Source: Gammaproteobacteria bacterium
Lineage (GTDB): Bacteria > Pseudomonadota > Gammaproteobacteria > Pseudomonadales > Azotimanducaceae
Length of the DNA stretch: 47,687 bases
Assembly (NCBI GenBank): GCA_016874135.1
Contig: VGVE01000014.1
Location: 1 to 47,687 of the forward strand
Direction: 5' to 3'
In this document: positions 1 through 8,722 of the stretch, piece by piece
Layout of the letters: each line of letters opens with the position of its first letter
How positions within the stretch are numbered: position 1 is the stretch's first letter
Notes under the pieces: generated by a model
Database searches by the model: none
Seen by the model: the letters and a program-made list of their open reading frames with translations, nothing else
What the model was told of the DNA's origin: nothing
Made by a program: the position numbers and the translations under genes

Positions 1-151
1 TGTCATCCTCTACCCCTCCGATTTGACTCATGTATTTAGCGGCCAGCCACTCGCCCATGTTTGAAAAGATACAAGGCTGACCGTTTTCCGGTTCTTCCCG
101 GATGAAACGCCGCTCCGGCTTCCAGATTAGCTGAAGTGACAGTGGAGGCAA
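1..151 (-). CDS. Possible 5' part of an unrecognised gene running off the left edge
   Basis: The minus strand is open from about position 240 to the window edge. From a TTG at 151 it reads through PERRFIREEPENGQP, then MGEWLAAKYMSQIGG. Composition looks protein-like, but I recognise no family and see no ATG until 58. An alternative reading is a plus-strand gene tail ending with TGA at 60-62. The rest of 152-306 shows no feature I can support; it is the leader of the next plus-strand gene. Confidence 0.2.
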   Translation of the reverse strand, partial: MPPLSLQLIWKPERRFIREEPENGQPCIFSNMGEWLAAKYMSQIGGVEDD

Positions 152-306
152 AGGGTTACGGTTGTTTATAGCCGGAAAAGTTCTCGGTGGTTGGTTGATT
201 GAGCGTGCTGTTGGCAGGTGCGACCATGGGGAACAACTCGACCGTGGACTGACACTGAGTCCAGGCAGCGTCCGACCAGCCACCAACGATTGCTCCTAGA
301 GGATCC

Positions 307-1587
307 GTGTCTCTGAAAACCTTTGTCGCGAGCCGGATCATGCAATCCTTGACCGGTGAGGATCGCCTCTGGAAACGTCGGCAAGCCTTTGAGCGAAAAC
401 TCGCAAATGGCCCCCACATCATCAGTTATTACCATCAGGTCGATGACCCTTATTCCCACCTCGCCGTGCAGGCCCTGGCGGCGATAGCGAGTCGTTACGA
501 CGTGGTGGTGCTGCCGCATTTGGTGGGTCCGCCGGCGGATTGGGCGGCACCGGAGCGGGAGCGGCTGCAGGCTTGGGCGCGAACCGATGCCGGGCTGCTC
601 GCCTTGCGCCATGGACTGACCTTCCCGGACAGCGCGGCGCAACCCGAACCGGGTGTAGCCAATCTCGCCGCTGCCAATCTCATTCCGTGGCTGGGTACAG
701 ATCATTTTTTCGAGCACGCGTTCAACGTCGGTCAACGTCTCTGGCTGGGCGATGATCTCGACGACGCTGACGAAAGTGGAGTCGAGGCGGCCATCAACGC
801 CGGTGAGTCACGACGTGGGGCCGATGGGCACTTCATGAGTGCGATGATCCACTACGGTGGTGAGTGGTACTGGGGCGTTGACCGGTTGCACTATCTCGAA
901 CGGCGCCTGCTTGAGCTAGGAGCGGGTGAAGGCGCGGCAGATCTGCTCTTTCCTTGTGCGATGGAAGGCGCAGTTTCCCCAACAACTGGAATAAGCGGCG
1001 AGTCAGTCGACTTCTTTCTTTCATTCCGCTCGCCCTACACATACCTTGCGCTGGATCGCGCGCGTTTGCTCGCCGAAGCCTGGGGTGCCCGGTTCAACAT
1101 CCGTATCGTTCTGCCGATGGTGATGCGAGGGTTACCAGTACCGCGCATGAAAGGGTTGTACTTCGCGCAGGATGCTGCACGTGAAGCCAGGCGTATGGGT
1201 ATTCCGTTCGGAAGGATCGCCGATCCGGTGGGCGAGCCTGTTGAACGTGGCTACTCGCTCCTGGCTTTGGCGCGCGGTGCCGGTAGGGAGTTCGATTATT
1301 GCCAGTCCTTCATGCAAGGCGTCTGGGCGGAAGGGATCGATGCCGGCAGCGAATCGGGGCTCAAGCTGATCGTCGAGCGTGCCGGGCTCGATTGGTCTCA
1401 GGCAAGAACGATGATTGGCAACAAAGGCTGGAAGGCGGAAGCCGAATCGAACCGAAGTGCACTCATGCAACTGGGGCACTGGGGTGTTCCAGTGATTCGA
1501 TGCGGTGATGTGAGCGTGTGGGGCCAGGATCGCCTGTGGGTGATCGAAGAAGAACTGCAACGGTGGGCAGGCGCGGGGTCCCGCTGA
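307..1587 (+). CDS. Two-domain DsbA/HCCA-isomerase-like (kappa-GST-type) protein
   Basis: A 426-residue protein with a GTG start. It appears to hold two thioredoxin-fold DsbA-family modules. The first is near residues 37-190 (HIISYYHQVDDPYSHLA). The second is near 233-420 (VDFFLSFRSPYTYLALD, then GLPVPRMKG, then GHWGVPVIR near the end). Neither module has a CxxC motif, so a disulfide oxidoreductase role is unlikely. The SPYTY pattern instead fits 2-hydroxychromene-2-carboxylate isomerase and kappa-class GSTs, which use glutathione to isomerise or conjugate aromatic intermediates. Family members usually have one such domain (about 200 residues), so this is a tandem version. A TetR gene follows 241 bp downstream. 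The substrate cannot be read from sequence. Confidence 0.75.
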   Translation: MSLKTFVASRIMQSLTGEDRLWKRRQAFERKLANGPHIISYYHQVDDPYSHLAVQALAAIASRYDVVVLPHLVGPPADWAAPERERLQAWARTDAGLLALRHGLTFPDSAAQPEPGVANLAAANLIPWLGTDHFFEHAFNVGQRLWLGDDLDDADESGVEAAINAGESRRGADGHFMSAMIHYGGEWYWGVDRLHYLERRLLELGAGEGAADLLFPCAMEGAVSPTTGISGESVDFFLSFRSPYTYLALDRARLLAEAWGARFNIRIVLPMVMRGLPVPRMKGLYFAQDAAREARRMGIPFGRIADPVGEPVERGYSLLALARGAGREFDYCQSFMQGVWAEGIDAGSESGLKLIVERAGLDWSQARTMIGNKGWKAEAESNRSALMQLGHWGVPVIRCGDVSVWGQDRLWVIEEELQRWAGAGSR

Positions 1588-1828
1588 TCCGCTCGCCACC
1601 ATCGAATCACTGATCCGTAGTCGAGCCCGATCCCCACTGATTTTCGAATGTGACACATCGATTGCTGCTTTCAACCCCACAGCGTCAGTCACGACGTTGC
1701 GGAGGTAACCGGAAGCAGCGGGATCTGCTGGCTCGTGGCATGGTTCAGTTGGAACGATGTATCGTCATCAAGGCTTGCGATTATTGGAACCATGATCCCG
1801 CTCAGTTATACACGGAGGAACTTTTGAC

Positions 1829-2452
1829 ATGACAACCGTTGCGGTGATCGAAACCACTGACGGGCGACGCAGGAGCAGCGAGCGCAGCCAGGAACAGATC
1901 ATCGATGCCATTCACCAACTGGTGAGCGAAGGCGACCTGGTACCCAGTGCGGCACGAATCGCGGATAGGGCGAACGTCGGCCTGCGCACGGTGTTTCGCC
2001 ATTTCGAGGACATGGACACGTTGTACCGCCGGATGATCGACCGGGTTGAGGCGCAGGTGTTACCCGGCATTTCCGAACCCTACTCCAGCTCAGGCGGGTT
2101 CGAACGGCTCGAAGAACACATCGCGCGACGATGTGAGGTCTACGAGTTCGTGGCCCCGTTCCGAAGCGCCGCAAAACTGCGTCGTTATCACTCAGCATTT
2201 CTCATGGAGAATTTCCATCGCAACATACGGCTCGAGCGGGAAACGCTGCGTGCCATGTTGCCAGCAGATGTCACTGCGAACCCTGTGCTTGTCGCCGGAC
2301 TTGAAGTCCTGGCGAGTTTCCAGGCGTGGCGAACGTTGCGGCGGGACCATGGTCGTTCGGCGGAAGAAACCCGTCAGGCGCTCTGGAACGCGATATGCTG
2401 CCTTCTGGGCAGACCACTGTCGGGCCACAGCACTGTAGCCGCGCCTGCCTGA
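1829..2452 (+). CDS. TetR/AcrR-family transcriptional regulator
   Basis: A 207-residue regulator. The N-terminal helix-turn-helix lies near residues 45-70 (AARIADRANVGLRTVFRHF), with the F-x-x-H-F turn typical of TetR proteins. A variable C-terminal ligand domain follows. The ATG has a good GGAGGA ribosome site ending about 8 bases upstream. The last coding bases converge on the sulfatase gene, 30 bp away on the other strand. The target is unknown; the upstream isomerase-like gene or the sulfatase are the nearest candidates. I saw no convincing operator in the 241-bp gap before it. Confidence 0.85.
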   Translation: MTTVAVIETTDGRRRSSERSQEQIIDAIHQLVSEGDLVPSAARIADRANVGLRTVFRHFEDMDTLYRRMIDRVEAQVLPGISEPYSSSGGFERLEEHIARRCEVYEFVAPFRSAAKLRRYHSAFLMENFHRNIRLERETLRAMLPADVTANPVLVAGLEVLASFQAWRTLRRDHGRSAEETRQALWNAICCLLGRPLSGHSTVAAPA

Positions 2453-2482
2453 GCGGGACTTTGCTGCCAGGGTTTAACGGCG

Positions 2483-4153
2483 CTAGTTGGGCCACCAAAT
2501 GTACTCATCACCTGGCTCAACCTTTTCGGCCCGGGTTTTGTCGATGGGCGTCGGGCTTTCAACCGTGAAGGGATAACGCGGCGGAGTCCGGCCGGCCTGA
2601 TGCCTCTCGAGCAGCGTGGTGAGTTCGGCGGTCATGCGGTGCTCTTCAGCCGCGAGATTGGTTTGCTCCGTCGGATCTTCGGCAAGATTGAAGAGCCACT
2701 TCTTTCCCTCCCGACCGTCGACCTGCAGTTTCCAATCGCCACGTCGCACCGCCTGGTAGTAACCGCTCTGCCAGAAGAGCGCATCGTTTGGTCTTATCAC
2801 CGGCCCAGTGCCGGTTGCGGCAGGTACCAGATTCACACCATCGATGATGCGGTCCGACGGCGGTGTTGTGCCGGCCGCGGCAGCGAATGTTGGCATGAGG
2901 TCGATGTGGGCTACGGGGGAATCGACCGCTTGTCCGGCGGCGATGGCTGCCGGCCAATGCAACAACAAAGGCGCGCGTATGCCACCTTCGAAGAAAGTCA
3001 TCTTCCAGCCGCGGTACGGCGCATTCACATCGGGGATACCGATGTAACCGGCACCGCCGTTGTCGCTTGAGAACACCACCAAGGAATTGTCGGTTAATCC
3101 CAGCGTGTCGAGTTCCGCCATGATGCGACCCACACTGCGATCGAGCGCGCGCACCATCGCCGCGTAGACCCGCAGGCGATGAGGTTCGATGTCGCCGACT
3201 GCGTCAAAGTCGTCCTTTGTAGCCTGCAGGGGCGTATGCACGGCCCAATGCGCGAGGTACAGGAAGAAGGGACGATTGCGGTTATTGCGGATCACGTTGA
3301 TGGCCTCATCGGTCCACCAGTCGGTGAGATAGCCACCGGGTGCAAACAGTTCACCTTCGTTGTACTGCGCGGCGAATCGCATGCGCGCCCAGAGGAACCG
3401 GTCGATGGGATCGAACTCCAGCGCCGCGTTGACCACGTGGGCATCGTCTTCCGGCAGATGCAGGCCGTTGGACATCAAGAGGCTCTCATCGAACCCTTGT
3501 GCATTTGGCCCATATTCGGAGCCAAGACCGAGATGCCACTTGCCGATGTGGGCAGTGTGGTAACCACTGGCCTTAAGCACTTCCGCGATGGTGACTTCGC
3601 TGCCTGGCAGACCCTGATCGTTGTATTCGGGGATCCCTGCCCGCACCTCATCGTTGTAGTCGATGGGCGGCAGTCCCGTGTCCATCTCATTGCCCATGAG
3701 GCTCACGGCGTTGCTCATGCCAGGCGGCGTCGGTGTGAATTCAAATCCGTGACGGGTGGGATAGCGCCCCGTCATGAGCATGGCGCGGGACGGGGCGCAG
3801 GTCGCATTGCCCGCATAAGCTTGCGTGAAGGTCACGCCACCCTTGGCCAGACGGCCAATGCCGGGAGTAGGAACTCTGCTATTCGCGACATCACCACCGA
3901 AGGTCTGGATATCGTTGATGCCAAGATCGTCCGCAAGGATGAAGATGATGTTGGGGCGCTTGTCAGGACCGCTCGCTGGAGCCACCTCTTGAGCCATTTG
4001 GGGCCCTGTCTGCCAAGGTACGGGTCGGAATGCGGCCACTTCGATCTCACTGCTCCTGTGAATGAAAGCCAGGAGCAGATCTGTGCGAAATGACCAGGCC
4101 AGCGCAGCCACTGCGACGAGCAGTACACCCAAGCCTGCAAAGAGCTTCTTCAC
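2483..4153 (-). CDS. Sulfatase (arylsulfatase family, Cys-type), membrane-anchored
   Basis: A 556-residue alkaline-phosphatase-superfamily sulfatase. Residues 1-30 form a hydrophobic signal or anchor segment, so the enzyme is probably periplasmic and may stay membrane-bound. The metal-binding DD pair is at 75-76 (ILADDLGIN). The signature CAPSR is at 119-123 followed by LMTGR at 126-130; Cys119 would be oxidised to formylglycine. Later blocks HIGKWHLG and SSDNGG also match the family. Sulfatases release sulfate from esters such as aryl, steroid or polysaccharide sulfates. No formylglycine-generating enzyme is present here, so maturation would need one encoded elsewhere. It is divergent from the Nudix/paa genes, with only 72 bp between. 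Confidence 0.92.
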   Translation of the reverse strand: MKKLFAGLGVLLVAVAALAWSFRTDLLLAFIHRSSEIEVAAFRPVPWQTGPQMAQEVAPASGPDKRPNIIFILADDLGINDIQTFGGDVANSRVPTPGIGRLAKGGVTFTQAYAGNATCAPSRAMLMTGRYPTRHGFEFTPTPPGMSNAVSLMGNEMDTGLPPIDYNDEVRAGIPEYNDQGLPGSEVTIAEVLKASGYHTAHIGKWHLGLGSEYGPNAQGFDESLLMSNGLHLPEDDAHVVNAALEFDPIDRFLWARMRFAAQYNEGELFAPGGYLTDWWTDEAINVIRNNRNRPFFLYLAHWAVHTPLQATKDDFDAVGDIEPHRLRVYAAMVRALDRSVGRIMAELDTLGLTDNSLVVFSSDNGGAGYIGIPDVNAPYRGWKMTFFEGGIRAPLLLHWPAAIAAGQAVDSPVAHIDLMPTFAAAAGTTPPSDRIIDGVNLVPAATGTGPVIRPNDALFWQSGYYQAVRRGDWKLQVDGREGKKWLFNLAEDPTEQTNLAAEEHRMTAELTTLLERHQAGRTPPRYPFTVESPTPIDKTRAEKVEPGDEYIWWPN

Positions 4154-4225
4154 GTCGTAGCTCCGGACACCGGGAAAGGTCGCGAATGTGGCATATTTGC
4201 CGCCTGATCTGAAGCCGGTGACCTC

Positions 4226-4972
4226 GTGACTGAATCAAAGCCTGAAGGCTCTGCCACCAAACATCGTAACGACATCTACGGCGATCAACCGGATCGTGAG
4301 TCAGCAGATGCGGCGATCCCTGCAGCGACGGTGGTGCTGCTGCGGGAAAACCCAGACGTCGAAGTGCTGATGCTGCACAAGACCTCGAAGATCGCCTTTG
4401 GCGGCATGTGGGTTTTCCCGGGAGGGCGCATCGACGATGAAGACTACCCTCCGAACCGGGACATCCAGGTGGCTGCCCGTCGCGCCGCGGTGCGGGAAAC
4501 CATGGAAGAGGCCGGAATCGACTCCAGTGAAGAGAACTTTGTGTTCTTCGCCCACTGGACACCACCGCCTGGAACGCCGAAGCGGTTTGCCACCTGGTTC
4601 TTTGTGAGTGCGGCCGGAAGTCAGGATGTGAGCATCGACGGGGGTGAGATCCAGGACCATCAGTGGATTCGTCCGGCGGAGGCGCTCGCACGTCATGGAC
4701 GTGGCGAGATCGACCTTGCGCCACCCACCTGGGTCACACTCTATGAGCTGACGCGGGCGCAAAACGTTGAGGGATTGCTGTCGCGACTGCGATCACGCCC
4801 GATACGGGTTTATGAAACCCGCATTGGCACCCGCGATGATGGTGTGCGTGTGGCGATGTGGGCGGGAGATGCGGGTTATGAGTCACGAAACGCAAAATCA
4901 GAGGGGCCGAGGCACCGGCTCAATATGGCGCCCGGTGGATTTGTGTTCGAACACACCGCCGTGGATTACTGA
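4226..4972 (+). CDS. Nudix hydrolase, NUDT19-like
   Basis: A 248-residue protein with a GTG start. A Nudix box begins at GG66-67 ([12 protein letters not shown]) and continues after an insertion with RETMEEAGI at 90-98. The extra stretch between the first Gly pair and the RE-x-x-EE helix resembles NUDT19/RP2p-type enzymes, which cleave CoA or acyl-CoA to 3',5'-ADP and phosphopantetheine. That assignment is by pattern and needs testing. The gene ends 44 bp before paaA on the same strand and is probably co-transcribed. A CoA-ester hydrolase next to an acyl-CoA epoxidase suggests CoA salvage or removal of dead-end CoA esters (inference). Confidence 0.8.
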   Translation: MTESKPEGSATKHRNDIYGDQPDRESADAAIPAATVVLLRENPDVEVLMLHKTSKIAFGGMWVFPGGRIDDEDYPPNRDIQVAARRAAVRETMEEAGIDSSEENFVFFAHWTPPPGTPKRFATWFFVSAAGSQDVSIDGGEIQDHQWIRPAEALARHGRGEIDLAPPTWVTLYELTRAQNVEGLLSRLRSRPIRVYETRIGTRDDGVRVAMWAGDAGYESRNAKSEGPRHRLNMAPGGFVFEHTAVDY

Positions 4973-5016
4973 CAAACGTATACACGGCACCTCGAGAAAT
5001 AGCCGAGTCGAAAACA

Positions 5017-5976
5017 GTGGAGCAGACACCGATGGATGAGTCTGATCTGAACGATGCGTTCCAGGCGCGCATCGACGCCGAAGAGAAAATCGAACCCGGT
5101 GACTGGATGCCGGCGAGATATCGTCAGCAGCTGATTCGCCAGATCTCGCAGCACGCGCACTCGGAAATCATCGGTATGCAACCTGAAGGCAACTGGATCA
5201 CACGCGCGCCGACACTCAATCGCAAGTGCATCCTGCTCGCCAAGGTGCAGGATGAAGGCGGCCACGGGCTCTATCTCTACAGCTCCGCCGAAACGCTCGG
5301 CATCAGCCGTGATGAGATGGTGGCCGCGCTACACACCGGGGCCGCGAAGTACGCCTCGATCTTCAACTATCCGACGCTCACCTGGGCGGATGTCGGCGCT
5401 ATCGGCTGGCTGGTGGATGGCGCTGCCATCGTCAACCAGGTGTCACTGCAGCGCACGTCCTATGGTCCTTATGCACGGGCGATGGTGCGGATCTGCAAGG
5501 AAGAGAGTTTTCACCAGCGTCAGGGCTACCACATCATGATGGTGCTGGCGGCGGGGAGTGTGGAACAGAAACAGATGGCGCAGGATGCGGTGAACCGGTT
5601 CTGGTGGCCGTCGCTCATGATGTTTGGCCCTCATGACGCCGATTCCGCGCACAGTGCGCAGAACATGGTATGGAAGATCAAGCGTCAGACCAATGACGAA
5701 CTGCGGCAAAAATTCGTCGACCAGACTGTGCAGCAGGCCGAGGCCATCGGTCTGACGCTGCCGGATCCTGATCTCAAGTGGAACGAGGCGCGAGGCCGTT
5801 ACGATTTCGGCGAGATCGACTGGGATGAGTTCCAGCGATCCATGACCGGCGGAGGTCCGTGCAGTCGCCAGCGTCTCGCCCATCATCGCGAGGCGCATGC
5901 CGAAGGCGAGTGGGTACGCGAGGCATCCCAGGCTTGGGCGAAAAAACAGAAGCAGCGTAAGGAGGCCGTCAGTTGA
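5017..5976 (+). CDS. paaA: Phenylacetyl-CoA epoxidase catalytic subunit PaaA
   Basis: A 319-residue ferritin-like diiron subunit of the multicomponent ring-1,2-phenylacetyl-CoA epoxidase, a cytosolic enzyme. The metal ligands are readable: Glu50 (HAHSEIIGM), Glu80 and His83 (KVQDEGGHG), Asp134, and Glu163 with His166 ([11 protein letters not shown]). Length and motifs match PaaA closely. The first start is GTG at 5017; an ATG at 5032 is an alternative giving 314 residues. The 3' end overlaps paaB by four bases. The set A-B-C-D-E is complete and in standard order, but no paaK, paaG, paaZ or paaJ lies beside it, so the natural substrate may be phenylacetyl-CoA or a related acyl-CoA. Confidence 0.95.
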   Translation: MEQTPMDESDLNDAFQARIDAEEKIEPGDWMPARYRQQLIRQISQHAHSEIIGMQPEGNWITRAPTLNRKCILLAKVQDEGGHGLYLYSSAETLGISRDEMVAALHTGAAKYASIFNYPTLTWADVGAIGWLVDGAAIVNQVSLQRTSYGPYARAMVRICKEESFHQRQGYHIMMVLAAGSVEQKQMAQDAVNRFWWPSLMMFGPHDADSAHSAQNMVWKIKRQTNDELRQKFVDQTVQQAEAIGLTLPDPDLKWNEARGRYDFGEIDWDEFQRSMTGGGPCSRQRLAHHREAHAEGEWVREASQAWAKKQKQRKEAVS

Positions 5977-6257
5977 GCGCGCCGGCCGAACTGTATGAGG
6001 TTTTTGTGCGGCCGCGCCGTGGACTCGACCACAAACACATGGGCAGCCTACATGCCCCGGATCCGGCCATGGCGCTTGAATATGCCCGCGAGGTGTATAC
6101 CCGCCGCAGTGAAGGTGTGAGTATCTGGGTAGTGCGCAGCAGTGACATCACGGCGTCACAGGAACTTGATACGGAGAGCTTCTTTGATCCGCTGGATGCC
6201 AAACCCTACCGGCATGCGACACGCTACGAGCTTCCCGATTCCGTGAACAACATGTAG
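5973..6257 (+). CDS. paaB: Phenylacetyl-CoA epoxidase subunit PaaB
   Basis: A 94-residue small subunit that bridges PaaA-PaaC in the epoxidase complex. Conserved blocks are [19 protein letters not shown] and [12 protein letters not shown]. Translation starts at TTG 5973, overlapping the paaA stop in a TTGA arrangement, with GGAGG at 5961-5965 giving a 7-base spacing. No ATG or GTG lies in a better place. The overlap implies translational coupling that would keep subunits near equimolar. Confidence 0.94.
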   Translation: MSAPAELYEVFVRPRRGLDHKHMGSLHAPDPAMALEYAREVYTRRSEGVSIWVVRSSDITASQELDTESFFDPLDAKPYRHATRYELPDSVNNM

Positions 6258-6264
6258 GGCTCCC

Positions 6265-7023
6265 GTGAGCACTGTCGACCCTTTGCTGATCTATTCCGTC
6301 CGGTTGGGTGATGATGCCCTCATTGCCGGACAACGCCTGGCGGAGTGGTGCGGTCGGGCTCCGATGCTGGAAGAGGAGCTGGCACTCGCCAATACTGCAC
6401 TGGACTTTCTCGGTCGTGCACGGCTTTGTTACGGCCTGGCCGCTAGCCGCCCGGATGCCGGATTTGATGAGGACGGTTTTGCGTTCCGCCGTGACTGTCG
6501 TGAATTCACCAATCACCTGATCCACGAACTGCCGTGTGGAGACTTCGCCTTCACCATGGCGCGCCAGTTCCTGATTGATGCACTGTGTGTTCCTTTTTTC
6601 GATGGTCTCAGCCGGTCCGCTGAGCCTGGTCTTGCCGCCATCGGTGCAACCTGTGTGAAGGAATCAAAGTATCACCTGCGCCGCAGCCGCGAGTGGATGG
6701 CAAGACTCGGTGACGGCACGGATGAGAGTCACGCTCGCCTGCAAAGTGCGATCAATGAACTCTGGGGCTACACCCCGGAAATCTTCGAACAGGATGCACT
6801 GGAGCGATCGCTGATCGAAGCGGGCATCGTGCCCGATCTCGCGCGGTTGAAGGCGCGTTGGGAAGAAGACGTGAGGAATGCATTCACCGCGGTCAAGATC
6901 GTCGTCCCACCACTCGACTGGCAGGTGGGTGGTGGCCGAAGCGGGCTGCACAGCGAGCACCTCGGCCATCTGCTCTCTGAGCTGCAGTTCATGCAGCGCG
7001 CTTACCCGGGGCTCTCGTGGTGA
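6265..7023 (+). CDS. paaC: Phenylacetyl-CoA epoxidase structural subunit PaaC
   Basis: A 252-residue ferritin-fold partner of PaaA, starting at GTG 7 bp after paaB. Conserved blocks include LGDDALIAGQRLAEWCG, NTALDFLGRARL, ESKYHLRRSREWM and the C-terminal GGGRSGLHSEHLG. In this family PaaC is structurally homologous to PaaA but is not the catalytic centre; it supports the AC heterodimer and acyl-CoA binding. Its stop codon is followed at once by the first possible paaD start, so the genes are in one operon. Confidence 0.94.
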   Translation: MSTVDPLLIYSVRLGDDALIAGQRLAEWCGRAPMLEEELALANTALDFLGRARLCYGLAASRPDAGFDEDGFAFRRDCREFTNHLIHELPCGDFAFTMARQFLIDALCVPFFDGLSRSAEPGLAAIGATCVKESKYHLRRSREWMARLGDGTDESHARLQSAINELWGYTPEIFEQDALERSLIEAGIVPDLARLKARWEEDVRNAFTAVKIVVPPLDWQVGGGRSGLHSEHLGHLLSELQFMQRAYPGLSW

Positions 7024-7581
7024 ATGCGCGGTGAAGGGGTTGTCGTGAGCGAACAATCACTGGCGCTTCTGTCCACTGAGACCGAAGAAGCGATGGCGCG
7101 GCAGATCCATCGCAACGGCTCACCTCATCCCGCGCTCTGGGGGCTTCTCGATGCGGTGGTCGATCCGGAAATTCCTGCGCTCTCCATCTGGGATATCGGC
7201 ATTCTTCAGGACGTCTCTGTCGATTCCGGACAAGTCGCTGTAGTCCTGACGCCAACTCATTCAGGCTACCCGGCCATGCAGGACAATGCTGCAACCGTGC
7301 AGCGAGTATTGAATGAAGCCGGCTATTCAGAAGCCCGCGTTGAAACCCGGCTGATGCCATCCTGGACCACGGACTGGCTGACGGCCGGTGCACGATCAAG
7401 ACTGCGCGAAGAAGGTATATCGCCTCCGTCGGCGAACGAGCATTTCGATACCGCGGCTTGTCCACAGTGTGGTTCTCATCACGTCGCAATGATCAGCCAG
7501 CATTCCGGGACGGCGTGCAGGGCGATGTATCGCTGCATGTCCTGCCACGAGGTCTTTGATCACTTCAAGGCGATTCGGTGA
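7024..7581 (+). CDS. paaD: Phenylacetyl-CoA epoxidase accessory protein PaaD
   Basis: A 185-residue PaaD. The N-terminal DUF59/MIP18-like part is near 36-118 (VVDPEIPALSIWDIGIL), the fold used in Fe-S cluster maturation. The C-terminal zinc-ribbon-like segment carries Cys146, Cys149, Cys171 and Cys174 (CPQCG and CMSCH). PaaD is needed for epoxidase activity in known paa systems, probably by helping cofactor assembly. The ATG at 7024 directly follows the paaC stop. A GTG at 7045, preceded by GAAGGGG, has the better ribosome site and may be the true start, giving 178 residues. Confidence 0.92.
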   Translation: MRGEGVVVSEQSLALLSTETEEAMARQIHRNGSPHPALWGLLDAVVDPEIPALSIWDIGILQDVSVDSGQVAVVLTPTHSGYPAMQDNAATVQRVLNEAGYSEARVETRLMPSWTTDWLTAGARSRLREEGISPPSANEHFDTAACPQCGSHHVAMISQHSGTACRAMYRCMSCHEVFDHFKAIR

Positions 7582-8681
7582 TGAGTGCCTCAAGTTCAGG
7601 CAGTTTCCACACCCTCAAGATCTCCGATGTCCGGCCAGAAACGGATCAGGCAGTTCGCATTGTTTTTGCCGTGCCGCAACAGCTCGAAGAAGTGTTCCGG
7701 TTCAGATCAGGACAGTATCTGACCGTGCAGGCCGTGATCAATGGTGTGAGCTGTCAGCGGGCGTACTCCATCTGCAGCGGGCACGATCAGAAGCAGCTCG
7801 CCATTGCGGTGAAGAGAGTCTCGGGCGGCGTGTTCTCCAATTGGTTGAACGACCACGCGCGGGCAGGAATGAGTGCCGAGGTGGCCGCACCACAGGGTGA
7901 GTTCTGCGCCGATCCGGAACCGCAGAGAAAGAGGCGCTACTGCTTCATCGCGAGTGGCTCCGGGATTACGCCCGTCGTCTCGAACATCGCCTCCATCCTG
8001 CATGTGGAGCCGGCGAGCGAGGTCACCCTGCTTTACGGCAACCAGCGCCTCGGTACGATGATGTTCCGCGAGCGACTGGCGTTCCTCAAAAACGCCCATC
8101 TCAGCCGCTTCCACTGGGTGAACCTCTTCAGCCGCGAAGACCAGGGTGCGGACATCCTGACTGGCCGTCTCACCAATCGTAAAGGGGCTGACTTGAATCG
8201 CCGTCTGATTGATCTGCGTTCGTTCGACCATTTCTTAATCTGCGGTCCGGAGTCGATGATTTCCGAAGTCTCCCGTGGACTGCGCCAGTTCGGCATACAG
8301 GATGACCGGGTGTACGTCGAGTTGTTTGCCGCTTCCGCAGAAGATGCCCGTCAGATGCTTCAGCGCCGGCAGGCAAGGGCGGTGGCGCATGCCGGCAAGA
8401 TGAGCCGGGTGACAATCATCCGCGATGGTCGTTCAACCACCCTCGATGTGGCTGCGGATGGCGAGAACATTCTTGATGCTGGCCTCGCGGCCGGTCTCGA
8501 TCTGCCGTATTCGTGCAAAGGAGGGGTCTGCTCCACCTGCAAGGCTCGTCTGATGCAAGGCGAAGTGGACATGGACCTGGTACATGGTCTCGCGGCAGGG
8601 GAGAGGGAAAACGGCCTGGTGCTGACCTGCCAAGCGCATCCGCTCGGCCCCGAAGTGATGATCGATTTCGACCGACGGTGA
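7581..8681 (+). CDS. paaE: Phenylacetyl-CoA epoxidase reductase PaaE
   Basis: A 366-residue electron-transfer subunit. The FAD-binding part has RAYSICSG near residues 60-67. The NAD(P)H part has GSGITPVVS near 126-134 and CGPESMI near 221-227. The C-terminal plant-type 2Fe-2S domain has Cys312, Cys317, Cys320 and Cys350. It passes electrons from NADPH to the PaaA diiron centre. The start chosen is the ATG at 7581, which overlaps the paaD stop as TGATG; a GTG one codon upstream is also possible. It is the last gene of the set and converges on the CoA-transferase with 41 bp between. I saw no terminator there. Confidence 0.94.
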   Translation: MSASSSGSFHTLKISDVRPETDQAVRIVFAVPQQLEEVFRFRSGQYLTVQAVINGVSCQRAYSICSGHDQKQLAIAVKRVSGGVFSNWLNDHARAGMSAEVAAPQGEFCADPEPQRKRRYCFIASGSGITPVVSNIASILHVEPASEVTLLYGNQRLGTMMFRERLAFLKNAHLSRFHWVNLFSREDQGADILTGRLTNRKGADLNRRLIDLRSFDHFLICGPESMISEVSRGLRQFGIQDDRVYVELFAASAEDARQMLQRRQARAVAHAGKMSRVTIIRDGRSTTLDVAADGENILDAGLAAGLDLPYSCKGGVCSTCKARLMQGEVDMDLVHGLAAGERENGLVLTCQAHPLGPEVMIDFDRR

Positions 8682-8722
8682 TCGCCTCAAATAGCTGCTT
8701 GTATTGAAACAGGCAGGATCGG

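Noticed and set aside
1650..1832. 60-codon plus-strand frame before the first TetR gene
   Set aside because: No ribosome site, no recognisable content, and it runs into the TetR start region.
3179..4093. 304-codon plus-strand open frame
   Set aside because: It is antisense to the sulfatase and shows no recognisable domain.
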